A stretch of 64,000 nt of DNA from Tepidibacter mesophilus (GTDB lineage Bacteria > Bacillota > Clostridia > Peptostreptococcales > Peptostreptococcaceae). Below, piece after piece: positions 9,467 to 17,205 of the stretch. Each line of letters starts with the position of its first letter. Position 1 is the first letter of the stretch. Location of the stretch: positions 1-64,000 of the forward strand of contig NZ_BDQY01000017.1 of the NCBI RefSeq assembly GCF_002724055.1. Direction: 5' to 3'. The notes below the pieces were generated by a model, which saw nothing but the letters and a program-made list of their open reading frames with translations, was not told the DNA's origin and did no database searches. Made by a program: the position numbers and the translations under genes.

Positions 9467-9949
9467 ATGTTTAATATAGGAGACAAGATAGTTTACCCTA
9501 ATTATGGAGCAGGGATAATAAATTCGATAGAAGAAAAAGAGGTATTAGGAGAAACGAAGAAGTATTATATTTTAAATATGGTTATATCTGAAGTTGAGAT
9601 AATGATACCTATTGACAATATTAATAAACTAGGAATAAGACATATTATAGATAATGACCAAGTAAACGAATTAATGGATATAATTAAAGATGAAAAAGGA
9701 GATATGGATCAGAAGTGGAATAAAAGATTTAGGGATAATATGGATAAAATAAAAACTGGAGATATATATGAAATAGCTGTTGTTGTTAGAGATTTAATGA
9801 TACAGGATAAGCAAAAAGGATTGTCTACAGGAGAAAAGAAAATGTTAAATGATGCTAAAGATATGTTGATTAGTGAATTAACATTGGTTCTTGGTGATAA
9901 GGCTGAAAATGTAAAGGAATTAATAGAAAGTAGTATAAAATCAGATTAA
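9467..9949 (+). CDS. carD: CarD/CdnL-family transcription regulator
   Basis: The 160-aa protein starts with the CarD RNA-polymerase-interacting (Tudor-like) domain: MFNIGDKIVYPNYGAGII at residues 1-18 and the IPIDNINKLGIR strand near 60. An all-helical C-terminal half follows (DQKWNKRFRDNMDKI ... LSTGEKKMLNDAKDMLI). CarD-type proteins bind the RNA polymerase beta subunit and stabilise open promoter complexes, often at rRNA promoters. The gene has tandem promoters and a GAAGGGAG ribosome site. It is followed by yacL, the usual Firmicute neighbour. Confidence 0.93.
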   Translation: MFNIGDKIVYPNYGAGIINSIEEKEVLGETKKYYILNMVISEVEIMIPIDNINKLGIRHIIDNDQVNELMDIIKDEKGDMDQKWNKRFRDNMDKIKTGDIYEIAVVVRDLMIQDKQKGLSTGEKKMLNDAKDMLISELTLVLGDKAENVKELIESSIKSD

Positions 9950-9990
9950 AAAAATAAATATAGACGATACTTTAAATAGGAGGTGAAATA

Positions 9991-11094
9991 GTGATAAACA
10001 AAATTATAAAAGGGATTATGTCTTTAATAGGCATAACTATTGGGGTTGGAACTTATTTTTCTGTGGTTGAAGCTTTTCCAAATCTATTACCGGTATCTGA
10101 GATATATATAATTTTAGGGTCTATGGTATCTGGGATTATAATGGGGTTCATATTTTTCTTGATTTCGCCATGGCTTATAGAAGAGGGAAAGAATATAGCT
10201 AATTTTGTGGAAAAAGAATTATCAAAAGTACCACCAATAGAGATATTAATAGGCTCAATAGGTCTTATAATTGGATTATTCATAGCTTATCTGGTAAGTA
10301 ATTTGTTGCTTCAAATACCTGTTCCTATACTTGGAACTGTTCTTTCCGTACTTGTATATATTCTAATGGGATATATAGGAATAAAAATATCTGTAAGATA
10401 TAAAGATGATTTATTCAACATAACATCTATTATCAGGATACCTAATACTAAGGATAAATATGGAAATAAAAAAGAAATAAGAGATAAACCTAAAATATTA
10501 GATACTAGTGTAATAATAGATGGTAGAATAGCAGATATATCTAAGACTGGATTTATAGAAGGAAAAATAGTTATACCTGAATTTGTATTAAAAGAGCTTC
10601 AGCATATAGCTGATTCATCAGATGATTTAAAAAGAGTAAGAGGTAGAAGAGGACTTGATATATTAAATAAGATACAAAAAGAACTTGATATTGAGGTTGA
10701 GATAACAGACAAGGATTTTGAAGATGTTCCAGAAGTTGATATTAAACTTTTAAAATTAGCACAATTTATAGGTGGAAAAGTTGTCACTAATGACTTTAAT
10801 TTAAATAAAGTAGCCCAATTTCAAGGTGTTGAAGTATTGAATATAAATGAACTTGCAAACGCTGTAAAGCCAGTTGTTATACCAGGGGAAGAAATGATAG
10901 TTCAAGTTATAAAAGAAGGAAAAGAATCGGGTCAAGGAGTAGCTTACCTAGATGATGGAACTATGATTGTAGTAGATGGAGGCAGAAAGTATATAGGAGA
11001 CACTATAGATGTTTTAGTAACATCTGTTCTTCAAACTGCAGCAGGTAGAATGATATTTGGAAAACCAAAAACAGCAACAGAAAAATCATCATAA
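9991..11094 (+). CDS. yacL: Membrane PIN/TRAM-domain protein (YacL family)
   Basis: The 367-aa protein has about four N-terminal membrane helices (residues 5-135). A PIN-like nuclease domain opens with [13 protein letters not shown] (about 171-183) with acidic residues typical of the active site, and a C-terminal TRAM domain (about 300-355) probably binds RNA. YacL-family proteins are conserved in Firmicutes but their substrate is not settled. The start is GTG with AGGAGGTG 6 bp upstream. It lies 41 bp after carD and likely shares its transcript. Repeat copy C begins directly after its stop codon. Confidence 0.9.
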   Translation: MINKIIKGIMSLIGITIGVGTYFSVVEAFPNLLPVSEIYIILGSMVSGIIMGFIFFLISPWLIEEGKNIANFVEKELSKVPPIEILIGSIGLIIGLFIAYLVSNLLLQIPVPILGTVLSVLVYILMGYIGIKISVRYKDDLFNITSIIRIPNTKDKYGNKKEIRDKPKILDTSVIIDGRIADISKTGFIEGKIVIPEFVLKELQHIADSSDDLKRVRGRRGLDILNKIQKELDIEVEITDKDFEDVPEVDIKLLKLAQFIGGKVVTNDFNLNKVAQFQGVEVLNINELANAVKPVVIPGEEMIVQVIKEGKESGQGVAYLDDGTMIVVDGGRKYIGDTIDVLVTSVLQTAAGRMIFGKPKTATEKSS

Positions 11095-11209
11095 AAATTC
11101 GTCTATTCTCTAACGATCCCTAACGGGTTCCGTTCTCAAAATTCACATGCGTTCATGGCGCCAACAAGTCTCACGACTCTGTTGCTTAAGAATAGTTGCA
11201 AGTGCAGTT
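11095..11209 (-). repeat. Dispersed intergenic repeat, copy C (one and a half units)
   Basis: Read on the minus strand it runs GCACTTGCAACTATTCTTAA, GCAACAGAGTCGTGAG, CTTGTTGGCGCCATGAACGC, ATGTGAATTTTGAG, then a second partial unit with AACGG-AAC-CCGTTAGGGATCG. AACGG/CCGTT is a 5-bp hairpin. It starts immediately after the yacL stop codon. Confidence 0.75.
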
Positions 11210-11260
11210 TTTTAATTAATATTATCCAAAAAACAAAAAATGTTATAATTTTTTAGTAAT

Positions 11261-11297
11261 AAAAAAGGACTTTGCCAATAGCAGGGTCTTTTTTTAT
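11261..11297 (+). terminator. Intrinsic terminator after yacL
   Basis: AAAAAAGGAC pairs with GGTCTTTTTTT (one G-T pair), with GC/GC extending the stem inside and a T-run after it. Confidence 0.7.
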
Positions 11298-11312
11298 TAT
11301 AAATAAAAATAG

Positions 11313-11350
11313 TTTACTTTTTTACTATTATAGTGTAATATTACACTATA
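11313..11350 (+). promoter_or_regulatory. Promoter with 22-bp perfect palindromic operator before the XRE gene
   Basis: TATAGTGTAAT followed by its exact reverse complement occupies 11329-11350. A candidate promoter TTTACT (11313-11318), 17 bp, TAATAT (11336-11341) puts the -10 inside the palindrome. The arrangement suggests autorepression by the downstream HTH protein. Confidence 0.6.
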
Positions 11351-11382
11351 AAGATAAAAAGAAACTCTACTGAGGTGGTTGT

Positions 11383-11835
11383 ATGAACAAAGAAGAAGTA
11401 ATTGATATAGTTTCTAGAAAGTTAAAGATTATAAGAACAGAGTATAATTTTTCTCAGGACAAGATGGCTGAAGTGATAGGAATATCAAAAAAGACATTAG
11501 TTCAAATAGAAAAGGAAAGAAATTCTTTATCATGGAGCACTTGTGTTGCTGTTTGTAGTATTTTTAATGAAAGTGAAATACTTAAAATGAGTTTTGGAGA
11601 AGAACCTGTAAAACTCGTACAAATAGTAGCACTTGGTAAAATGTATTTCCCTAAAAACAAAACGGGTGGAGGTAAAATATGGTGGAAAGATATAGAACAC
11701 ATTGAAGGCTTTAGAATACAGCAAAATATAGTTACATTTCATTATAGAATATTAGATGATAAAAACTATAGATTATATAGCTCGTTTGATAAGGACTATA
11801 TATATGAAAAATTTAAGGGTTTAATAAATCATTAA
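11383..11835 (+). CDS. XRE-family HTH transcriptional regulator
   Basis: The 150-aa protein has an N-terminal Cro/CI-type helix-turn-helix (about residues 12-65: LKIIRTEYNFSQDKMAEVIG, then ISKKTLVQIEKE). The C-terminal half is a small beta-rich region (IWWKDIEHIEGFRIQQN, then YRLYSSFDKDY) of unknown ligand or partner. The perfect palindrome just upstream is a likely operator for the protein itself. GAGGTGG gives the ribosome site. Its targets may include the membrane pair downstream, but repeat copy D lies between and no shared operator was seen there. Confidence 0.85.
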   Translation: MNKEEVIDIVSRKLKIIRTEYNFSQDKMAEVIGISKKTLVQIEKERNSLSWSTCVAVCSIFNESEILKMSFGEEPVKLVQIVALGKMYFPKNKTGGGKIWWKDIEHIEGFRIQQNIVTFHYRILDDKNYRLYSSFDKDYIYEKFKGLINH

Positions 11836-11921
11836 AAATTCACTTTATGTTAACGCATAGCTCATGTAGCCAACGATCCTTAACGGTCTCCGTTGTTCAA
11901 AAGAGTTGCAAGTGTAGTTAT
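11836..11921 (-). repeat. Dispersed intergenic repeat, copy D
   Basis: On the minus strand: CTACACTTGCAACT, GAACAACGGAGACCGTTAAG, GATCGTTGGCTACATGAGC, TATGCGTTAACATAAAGTG and AATTTTT. AACGG-AGA-CCGTT and the wider CAACG...CGTTG pairing compete for the same bases. It matches copy A closely and begins directly after the stop codon of the XRE gene. Confidence 0.8.
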
Positions 11922-11988
11922 TTTATAAATGTTATGCATAAGTTGAAAAACATATAATTTTCTATAGAATAAAAAAGGAGGTATATAT

Positions 11989-13071
11989 ATGGGAAAAAGA
12001 AAAATCAGTAAAAATAATCTTAATTTTCTAGAAGAAGAGTTAGAATTTATAAAAAAAGAAAACTTAATAACTTCAGAGCAAAAGGTTGAGATATTGGACA
12101 AATATGATATTGTAAGATTAAATTTTGTTAGAATAATACTAACAATAGGAGCTGTATTAATAGGACTTGGAATAATTAGCTTTATAGCTAGTAATTGGGA
12201 ATATATAACTAAAACACAAAAAGTACTAATGATTATAGGCTTTTATATTGTATCCAACGTATTAAGCTATAAGTTTGAACATAAGTATCCAAAGACCAGC
12301 AAGAGTTTTTTATATATTGGAACTTTGATATATGGAGCTGGTATATTTTTGATAGGACAGATTTTCAACTATGGAGGACATTTTTCAAAAGCGTTTTTAT
12401 TTTGGGGCGTAGGTGTAATACCTGTAGGTTCATTATTTAAAGATAAGCTTGTATTTATATTCTCTCATATATGTTTATTGATATATTTAGCGAATTCATA
12501 TCATTTAGATTATTTATCGTATTCGACTATTTTAATAATACCTATTTTATATTATATAAATAAGAACTTAGGAAACAGTAAGGTAGGTACGTTTTTTAAT
12601 AACTTAGTATCACTAAGCTCAGTACTATATTTTTTAAATAATTATAATGTAGATGAATTTTATATATCGGTCACGTTTTTAATAATAGGAGTATTTATGT
12701 ATTATGCAAAAACAAGTTTTAATAGAGATATATTTAAAATACAAGGACTAATAGTATTTGGTATATCAGGATTAATTCTTACAGATCCATATTCATGGAA
12801 AGAAAGTTTTGAATTTATAAGAAGCGGAGTCATTATAAGTTTGATATTCTCTCTTTTATATGTACTATATCTTTTCCATGAGACTAACAAAGGAAATTTA
12901 ATATCTCTTATATTTATATGTATTACTATAATTAGATATTATTTTGATACATTCTATGACTTTATGCCAAAGTCAATGTTCTTTATAACATCGGGAGTAA
13001 TACTTTTATTATTTGGGCATTATTTTGAAAGAATGAGAAATAAAAGAGGGGGTGAATTCATTGAAGAATAA
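11989..13071 (+). CDS. DUF2157-type multi-pass membrane protein
   Basis: The 360-aa protein has a soluble N-terminal stretch (about 45 residues, FLEEELEFIKKENLIT) typical of DUF2157, then some ten hydrophobic segments (for example IILTIGAVLIGLGIISFIAS at about 45-64). The C-terminus is charged (ERMRNKRGGEF). Function in this family is unknown. Its last 11 bp overlap the start of the GDYXXLXY gene, the classic partner, so the two probably form one membrane complex. A strong AAAAAGGAGG ribosome site lies upstream. Base use is like that of its neighbours. Confidence 0.85.
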   Translation: MGKRKISKNNLNFLEEELEFIKKENLITSEQKVEILDKYDIVRLNFVRIILTIGAVLIGLGIISFIASNWEYITKTQKVLMIIGFYIVSNVLSYKFEHKYPKTSKSFLYIGTLIYGAGIFLIGQIFNYGGHFSKAFLFWGVGVIPVGSLFKDKLVFIFSHICLLIYLANSYHLDYLSYSTILIIPILYYINKNLGNSKVGTFFNNLVSLSSVLYFLNNYNVDEFYISVTFLIIGVFMYYAKTSFNRDIFKIQGLIVFGISGLILTDPYSWKESFEFIRSGVIISLIFSLLYVLYLFHETNKGNLISLIFICITIIRYYFDTFYDFMPKSMFFITSGVILLLFGHYFERMRNKRGGEFIEE

Positions 13072-13612
13072 TAAATATATAATATCGATGATTTTGCCTA
13101 TAATTATATTAATAGGGATGACTATAACGCCTCTTATGACCTATTACAAAGGATATGAAATATTAATTAATACAAAGCCATATGATCCAACAGATGCTTT
13201 TAGAGGGGATTATATATATATGAATTATGATATAAATGATATAAGCTTAAGCCAAATACCAGATGGGTTAATAGATAAAGACAGTTACTATCAAGATAAA
13301 CTCTCAAATAAAGATTTATATGTTGTTCTAAAGCAAGAAGATAAAATCTACAAAGTAGATTATTTAACCGATAAAAAACCAAAAAATAAAATATATTTAA
13401 AAGCCAAGTATAATAACACGATTACGGATTGGGAAGAGAATAAGAAAAATGAAAAAGAAAATATTATAGGCATTAGAGTTTCGTATAACTTAGACAAATA
13501 TTTTATTGAAGAAAATACAGGAGCTGATTTTGAAAAGAAAGCTAGAGAAGGAAAGTTAAAAGCTAAAGTTAAGGTTTACAACGGTTATAGTTTATTAATA
13601 GATGTATTATAA
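13061..13612 (+). CDS. GDYXXLXY-motif membrane-anchored protein
   Basis: The 183-aa protein has one N-terminal membrane helix (IISMILPIIILIGMTITPLM) and an extracellular domain with the family motif GDYIYMNY after DPTDAFR. I chose the TTG start at 13061 because AGAGGGGGTG ends about 7 bp before it; the in-frame GTG at 13052 lies inside that ribosome site. Proteins of this family usually accompany DUF2157 proteins, as here. The biochemical role is unknown. ispD follows after 34 bp. Confidence 0.83.
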   Translation: MKNNKYIISMILPIIILIGMTITPLMTYYKGYEILINTKPYDPTDAFRGDYIYMNYDINDISLSQIPDGLIDKDSYYQDKLSNKDLYVVLKQEDKIYKVDYLTDKKPKNKIYLKAKYNNTITDWEENKKNEKENIIGIRVSYNLDKYFIEENTGADFEKKAREGKLKAKVKVYNGYSLLIDVL

Positions 13613-13646
13613 ACTATATAGTATAATCTATTTTAGAGGTGATTTA

Positions 13647-14333
13647 ATGAATAGTGCGGTTATAGTTGCTGCTGGAACAGGCAAGAGAATGAAATCTAAT
13701 ATAAACAAGCAGTATATAAAATTAGGGGATAAAGAAGTAGTAGCTCATACTGTTGAAGTTTTTGATAAAAATGATAATATAGATGAAATAGTTGTAGTTG
13801 TACGAGAAGATGAGGAAGAGTTTTTCGTGGAACATGTACTTAATAAGTATAATTTCGACAAAAGTATAAAGATAGCGTATGGAGGAAATGAAAGACAAGA
13901 CTCGGTTTATAATGGACTCAAAAAGGTAAGTAAAGAATGTAATATAGTATTAATACATGATGGAGCAAGGCCATTTGTGAGTAATTCTATTATAAACAAT
14001 TCTATTGAAGAAGCGATAGATAATAAAGCGGTTGCAGTAGGGGTACCTGTTAAGGATACTATTAAGGTCTTGGATGATAATAATATAATAACTAGCACAC
14101 CTAACAGGAAGTATGTATGGGCAGTTCAAACTCCTCAAAGCTTTGATTATGAACTTTTAATGAATTCATATGAGGAGGCATTTAAAAATGATTTCTATGG
14201 AACTGATGATGCTATGTTAATTGAAAATATGGGTCATAATGTAAAGATGATAATGGGATCGTATGAAAACATAAAGATGACAACAAGAGAAGATTTGAAT
14301 TTTGGAGAGCAAATACTTAAAAGTAGAGAGTAG
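13647..14333 (+). CDS. ispD: 2-C-methyl-D-erythritol 4-phosphate cytidylyltransferase
   Basis: The 228-aa enzyme couples MEP to CTP in the third step of the non-mevalonate isoprenoid pathway. The signature AAGTGKRM, followed by NKQY, is at residues 8-23; the IHDGARPF block and the KDTIK stretch are also present. I chose ATG 13647, preceded by AGAGGTGA, rather than the upstream in-frame ATG at 13602, which overlaps the preceding gene and lacks a ribosome site. It is 9 bp from ispF, the next-but-one pathway enzyme. Confidence 0.95.
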   Translation: MNSAVIVAAGTGKRMKSNINKQYIKLGDKEVVAHTVEVFDKNDNIDEIVVVVREDEEEFFVEHVLNKYNFDKSIKIAYGGNERQDSVYNGLKKVSKECNIVLIHDGARPFVSNSIINNSIEEAIDNKAVAVGVPVKDTIKVLDDNNIITSTPNRKYVWAVQTPQSFDYELLMNSYEEAFKNDFYGTDDAMLIENMGHNVKMIMGSYENIKMTTREDLNFGEQILKSRE

Positions 14334-14342
14334 GAGGATTTT

Positions 14343-14828
14343 ATGATAAGAGTTGGTATAGGATATGATGTGCATAAATTAGTGGAAGATAGAGATCTTA
14401 TTATAGGTGGGGTTAAAATTCCTCATGATAAGGGTCTTTTAGGGCATTCTGATGCAGATGTACTTACGCATGCAATAATGGATAGTATACTTGGAGCCAT
14501 GGCCCTTAAAGATATAGGTAAGCACTTTCCAGACACTGATCCTAAATACAAAGGAGCAGATAGCATTAAATTATTAGAATATGTGGGTCAACTTGTGAAT
14601 AATAAAGGATATAAGGTTAATAATATAGACAGCACAATAATAGCGCAGTCTCCAAAAATGGCTCCTCATATAGACACTATGAGAGAAAAAATATCAAGAG
14701 CATTAAATATAGATATAGAATCAGTTAATATAAAAGCAACAACTGAGGAAGGGCTTGGATTTACAGGAACAAAGGAAGGTATATCTTCTCAAGCAATATG
14801 TTCTTTAATATTAGTTGACAAAAAATAA
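14343..14828 (+). CDS. ispF: 2-C-methyl-D-erythritol 2,4-cyclodiphosphate synthase
   Basis: The 161-aa enzyme cyclises CDP-ME-2-phosphate to MEcPP in the MEP pathway. The zinc ligands are visible as D9, H11 (GYDVHKL) and H43 ([14 protein letters not shown], 32-45). The C-terminal [12 protein letters not shown] motif is intact. Trimer formation is typical of the family. It is translationally close to ispD, with an AGGAGG ribosome site overlapping the ispD stop. Confidence 0.96.
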   Translation: MIRVGIGYDVHKLVEDRDLIIGGVKIPHDKGLLGHSDADVLTHAIMDSILGAMALKDIGKHFPDTDPKYKGADSIKLLEYVGQLVNNKGYKVNNIDSTIIAQSPKMAPHIDTMREKISRALNIDIESVNIKATTEEGLGFTGTKEGISSQAICSLILVDKK

Positions 14829-14861
14829 ATTATAATATAGAATTAGTAATTAAAATTTATA

Positions 14862-15105
14862 ATAATTTATAGACATAGAAGGAGAATAGTAGATAAATCT
14901 ATCTTTACAGCGAAAAAGCCATTGGTGAGAGGCTTTTAAGAAAAGTTTATTGAACCAGCTCTGGAGTTTAAGAACGTTAAAAAGTTCTTACGGGAGGACC
15001 GTTAAATCCTATTGAGAGAGCAATATCTATTATTGCTAACTAGAGTGGTACCGCGGAAGATAAGTCTTTCGTCTCTAATATTTAGAGATGAAGGGCTTCT
15101 TTTAT
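14862..15105 (+). promoter_or_regulatory. T-box leader controlling proS
   Basis: The leader contains the T-box sequence AGAGTGGTACCGCGG (15043-15057), which binds the tRNA acceptor end, and upstream Stem I elements (GGTGAGAGGC, then TTGAACCAGCTCTGGAGT). CCA at 14955-14957 is the likely specifier codon, matching proline. The terminator is AAGTCTTTCGTCTCTAA paired with 15081-15097 and followed by T-rich sequence. Uncharged tRNA-Pro should antitermination-activate proS. The end overlaps a GTATAAAGCGAATTTTA segment resembling the dispersed-repeat tail. Confidence 0.92.
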
Positions 15106-15144
15106 TTGTATAAAGCGAATTTTAAATTTGAAGGAGGAATAGAA

Positions 15145-16587
15145 ATGAGTAAGAAAAATAAGCAATTTGTTGAAGAAATAACTCCGATGGAAGTCGACTT
15201 TCCACAATGGTATACAGATGTAATATTAAAGACGGACCTTGTTGATTATTCTCCTGTAAAAGGATTTATGGTAATAAAACCATATGGATATGGAATATGG
15301 GAAAATATTCAATCTTTTGCAGATAGAAGATTTAAAGAAACTGGACATAAAAACTGTTATTTTCCATTACTTATACCAGAAAGTCTATTAACAAAAGAAG
15401 CAGAACATGTTGAAGGATTTGCGCCAGAGGTTGCGTGGGTAACTCATGGAGGGCACAATGAGCTTGCTGAAAGACTTTGTGTTAGACCTACATCAGAGAC
15501 TATAATATGTTCTATGTACTCTAAATGGTTAAAATCTTATAGAGATTTACCATACCTTTATAATCAATGGTGCTCTGTTGTAAGATGGGAAAAAACAACT
15601 AGACCTTTCTTAAGAACTTCAGAATTCTTATGGCAAGAAGGTCATACATTACATGAAACAGCTGAAGAAGCAAAAACTGAAACTCTTCAAATGCTTGATA
15701 TATACAAAGAAGTAGCAGAGGATTTACTTGCTATGCCTGTTGTATGTGGACAAAAGAGCGAAAATGAAAAATTTGCAGGTGCAGATAGCACGTATACAAT
15801 AGAAGCTTTAATGCATGATGGTAAAGCATTGCAATCAGGAACAAGTCATTTCTTAGGTCAGCACTTTACTAAGGCTTTTGAAATACAATACTCAGATAGA
15901 GATGGGAATCTTGCTAACCCATATCATACTTCATGGGGAATATCGACAAGACTTATAGGTGGACTTATAATGGTTCACGGAGATAATAGAGGTTTAGTAC
16001 TTCCTCCAAGAGTTGCGCCAACACAAGTTGCAATAGTTCCAATAGCAGCACATAAAGGAAATGTTATGGAAGTTGTAGATTCAATATATGCTGATCTTAA
16101 AGGATCTATAAGAGTTGAAGTTGATGATAGACCTAATTATTCTCCAGGTTGGAAATTTAATGAGTGGGAAATGAAGGGTGTTCCTGTAAGATTGGAAATA
16201 GGGCCTAAAGATATAGAAAATAATCAAGTTACTATATTTAGAAGAGATACTCTTGAGAAAACTCAAATACAAATGGAAAACTTAAAAGAAACTATAGAAA
16301 ATCTATTAGACGATATTCATGATGGATTATATAACAAAGCATTAAAGCTTAGAGAAGAAAAGACTTACGTAGCTAAAAACATGGATGAATTCAAGAAAAT
16401 AATAGAAGAAACTCCAGGATTTATAAAAGCTATGTGGTGTGGAGATACAAAGTGTGAGCTTAAAGTAAAAGAAGAAACAGGAGCAACTATAAGATGTATT
16501 CCTTTTGAGCAAGAAAATCTAGGGGATACTTGTGTATGCTGTGGTAAAAAAGCACAAAAAATGGTTTACTTTGCAAAAGCTTATTAA
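15145..16587 (+). CDS. proS: Prolyl-tRNA synthetase, archaeal/eukaryotic type
   Basis: The 480-aa class II enzyme charges tRNA-Pro. It has motif 2 and 3 regions ([30 protein letters not shown]), an anticodon-binding domain, and the C-terminal extension with CVCCG ending in AKAY that marks the archaeal/eukaryotic type, which lacks the bacterial INS editing domain. I chose ATG 15145, with AAGGAGGAAT upstream, over the earlier in-frame ATG that lies in the T-box terminator. It ends at a bidirectional terminator. A second, degenerate ProRS lies nearby. Confidence 0.96.
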   Translation: MSKKNKQFVEEITPMEVDFPQWYTDVILKTDLVDYSPVKGFMVIKPYGYGIWENIQSFADRRFKETGHKNCYFPLLIPESLLTKEAEHVEGFAPEVAWVTHGGHNELAERLCVRPTSETIICSMYSKWLKSYRDLPYLYNQWCSVVRWEKTTRPFLRTSEFLWQEGHTLHETAEEAKTETLQMLDIYKEVAEDLLAMPVVCGQKSENEKFAGADSTYTIEALMHDGKALQSGTSHFLGQHFTKAFEIQYSDRDGNLANPYHTSWGISTRLIGGLIMVHGDNRGLVLPPRVAPTQVAIVPIAAHKGNVMEVVDSIYADLKGSIRVEVDDRPNYSPGWKFNEWEMKGVPVRLEIGPKDIENNQVTIFRRDTLEKTQIQMENLKETIENLLDDIHDGLYNKALKLREEKTYVAKNMDEFKKIIEETPGFIKAMWCGDTKCELKVKEETGATIRCIPFEQENLGDTCVCCGKKAQKMVYFAKAY

Positions 16588-16589
16588 TT

Positions 16590-16624
16590 AAAAACGCATT
16601 ATGCTAAACATAATGCGTTTTTTT
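16590..16624. terminator. Shared terminator of convergent genes
   Basis: AAAAACGCATTATG pairs with CATAATGCGTTTTTTT around a 5-nt loop. The loop holds the stop codon of the minus-strand gene, so its last codons lie in the stem. Confidence 0.88.
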
Positions 16625-17029
16625 AAATTTATATCCCATAGATTCCAACCAATTAAAGGCATCTTCAAATGCATTTACTCCACTGAAAAATGCATAGTTT
16701 AAATTCACTTGTTTACATAACTCATGCATTTGAGCAGTAACTATTGGGTCGTCGCAAACCATCGTACAATGCTTAAGACCATCGTTAGTTAAAATCTTTA
16801 AAAATTCTATCAACTCATTATAGATATTAGATACTTGATATTGGCTTAAGTTGCAAAATTTAGACCAAGGTTTATCATTACCAAGTATATTAAAAACTAT
16901 ATTTTTATAGTCATCTAAAAATCTATTTAAATCCTCACTTGTCCAAACACCAATATTTTTTTCATATACTATCCGTCTTCTTTTATCGACTAATATAGTA
17001 TACATCCCCTTTGAGTCTATTATCTCCAC
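16604..17029 (-). CDS. Conserved hypothetical protein, possible STAS-like fold
   Basis: The 141-aa product is cytoplasmic, with no signal or membrane segment. The alternation of strands and helices (MYTILVDKRRRIVYEKNIG, then WTSEDLNRFLDDYKNIV, then CTMVCDDPIV, and a final AFNWLESMGY) resembles STAS/SpoIIAA-like proteins, but I cannot assign a family. It sits on the opposite strand between the two ProRS genes. An AAAAGGGG ribosome site precedes its start. No link to proline metabolism is shown. Confidence 0.7.
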   Translation of the reverse strand: MEIIDSKGMYTILVDKRRRIVYEKNIGVWTSEDLNRFLDDYKNIVFNILGNDKPWSKFCNLSQYQVSNIYNELIEFLKILTNDGLKHCTMVCDDPIVTAQMHELCKQVNLNYAFFSGVNAFEDAFNWLESMGYKFKKTHYV

Positions 17030-17205
17030 ATTAAAAACCCCTTTTCACATCAATATAGTGAACTTATACTACATATATTAAACATTTAAACATAAAAACC
17101 TGTTCTGGAAAAAAATATATAAAAAATAAGTTCATTTTTTTAAATACTATGTTAATATTTAAAAATTTTGATAATATTATATATAAATCAAAAGGAGGGA
17201 TTAGA

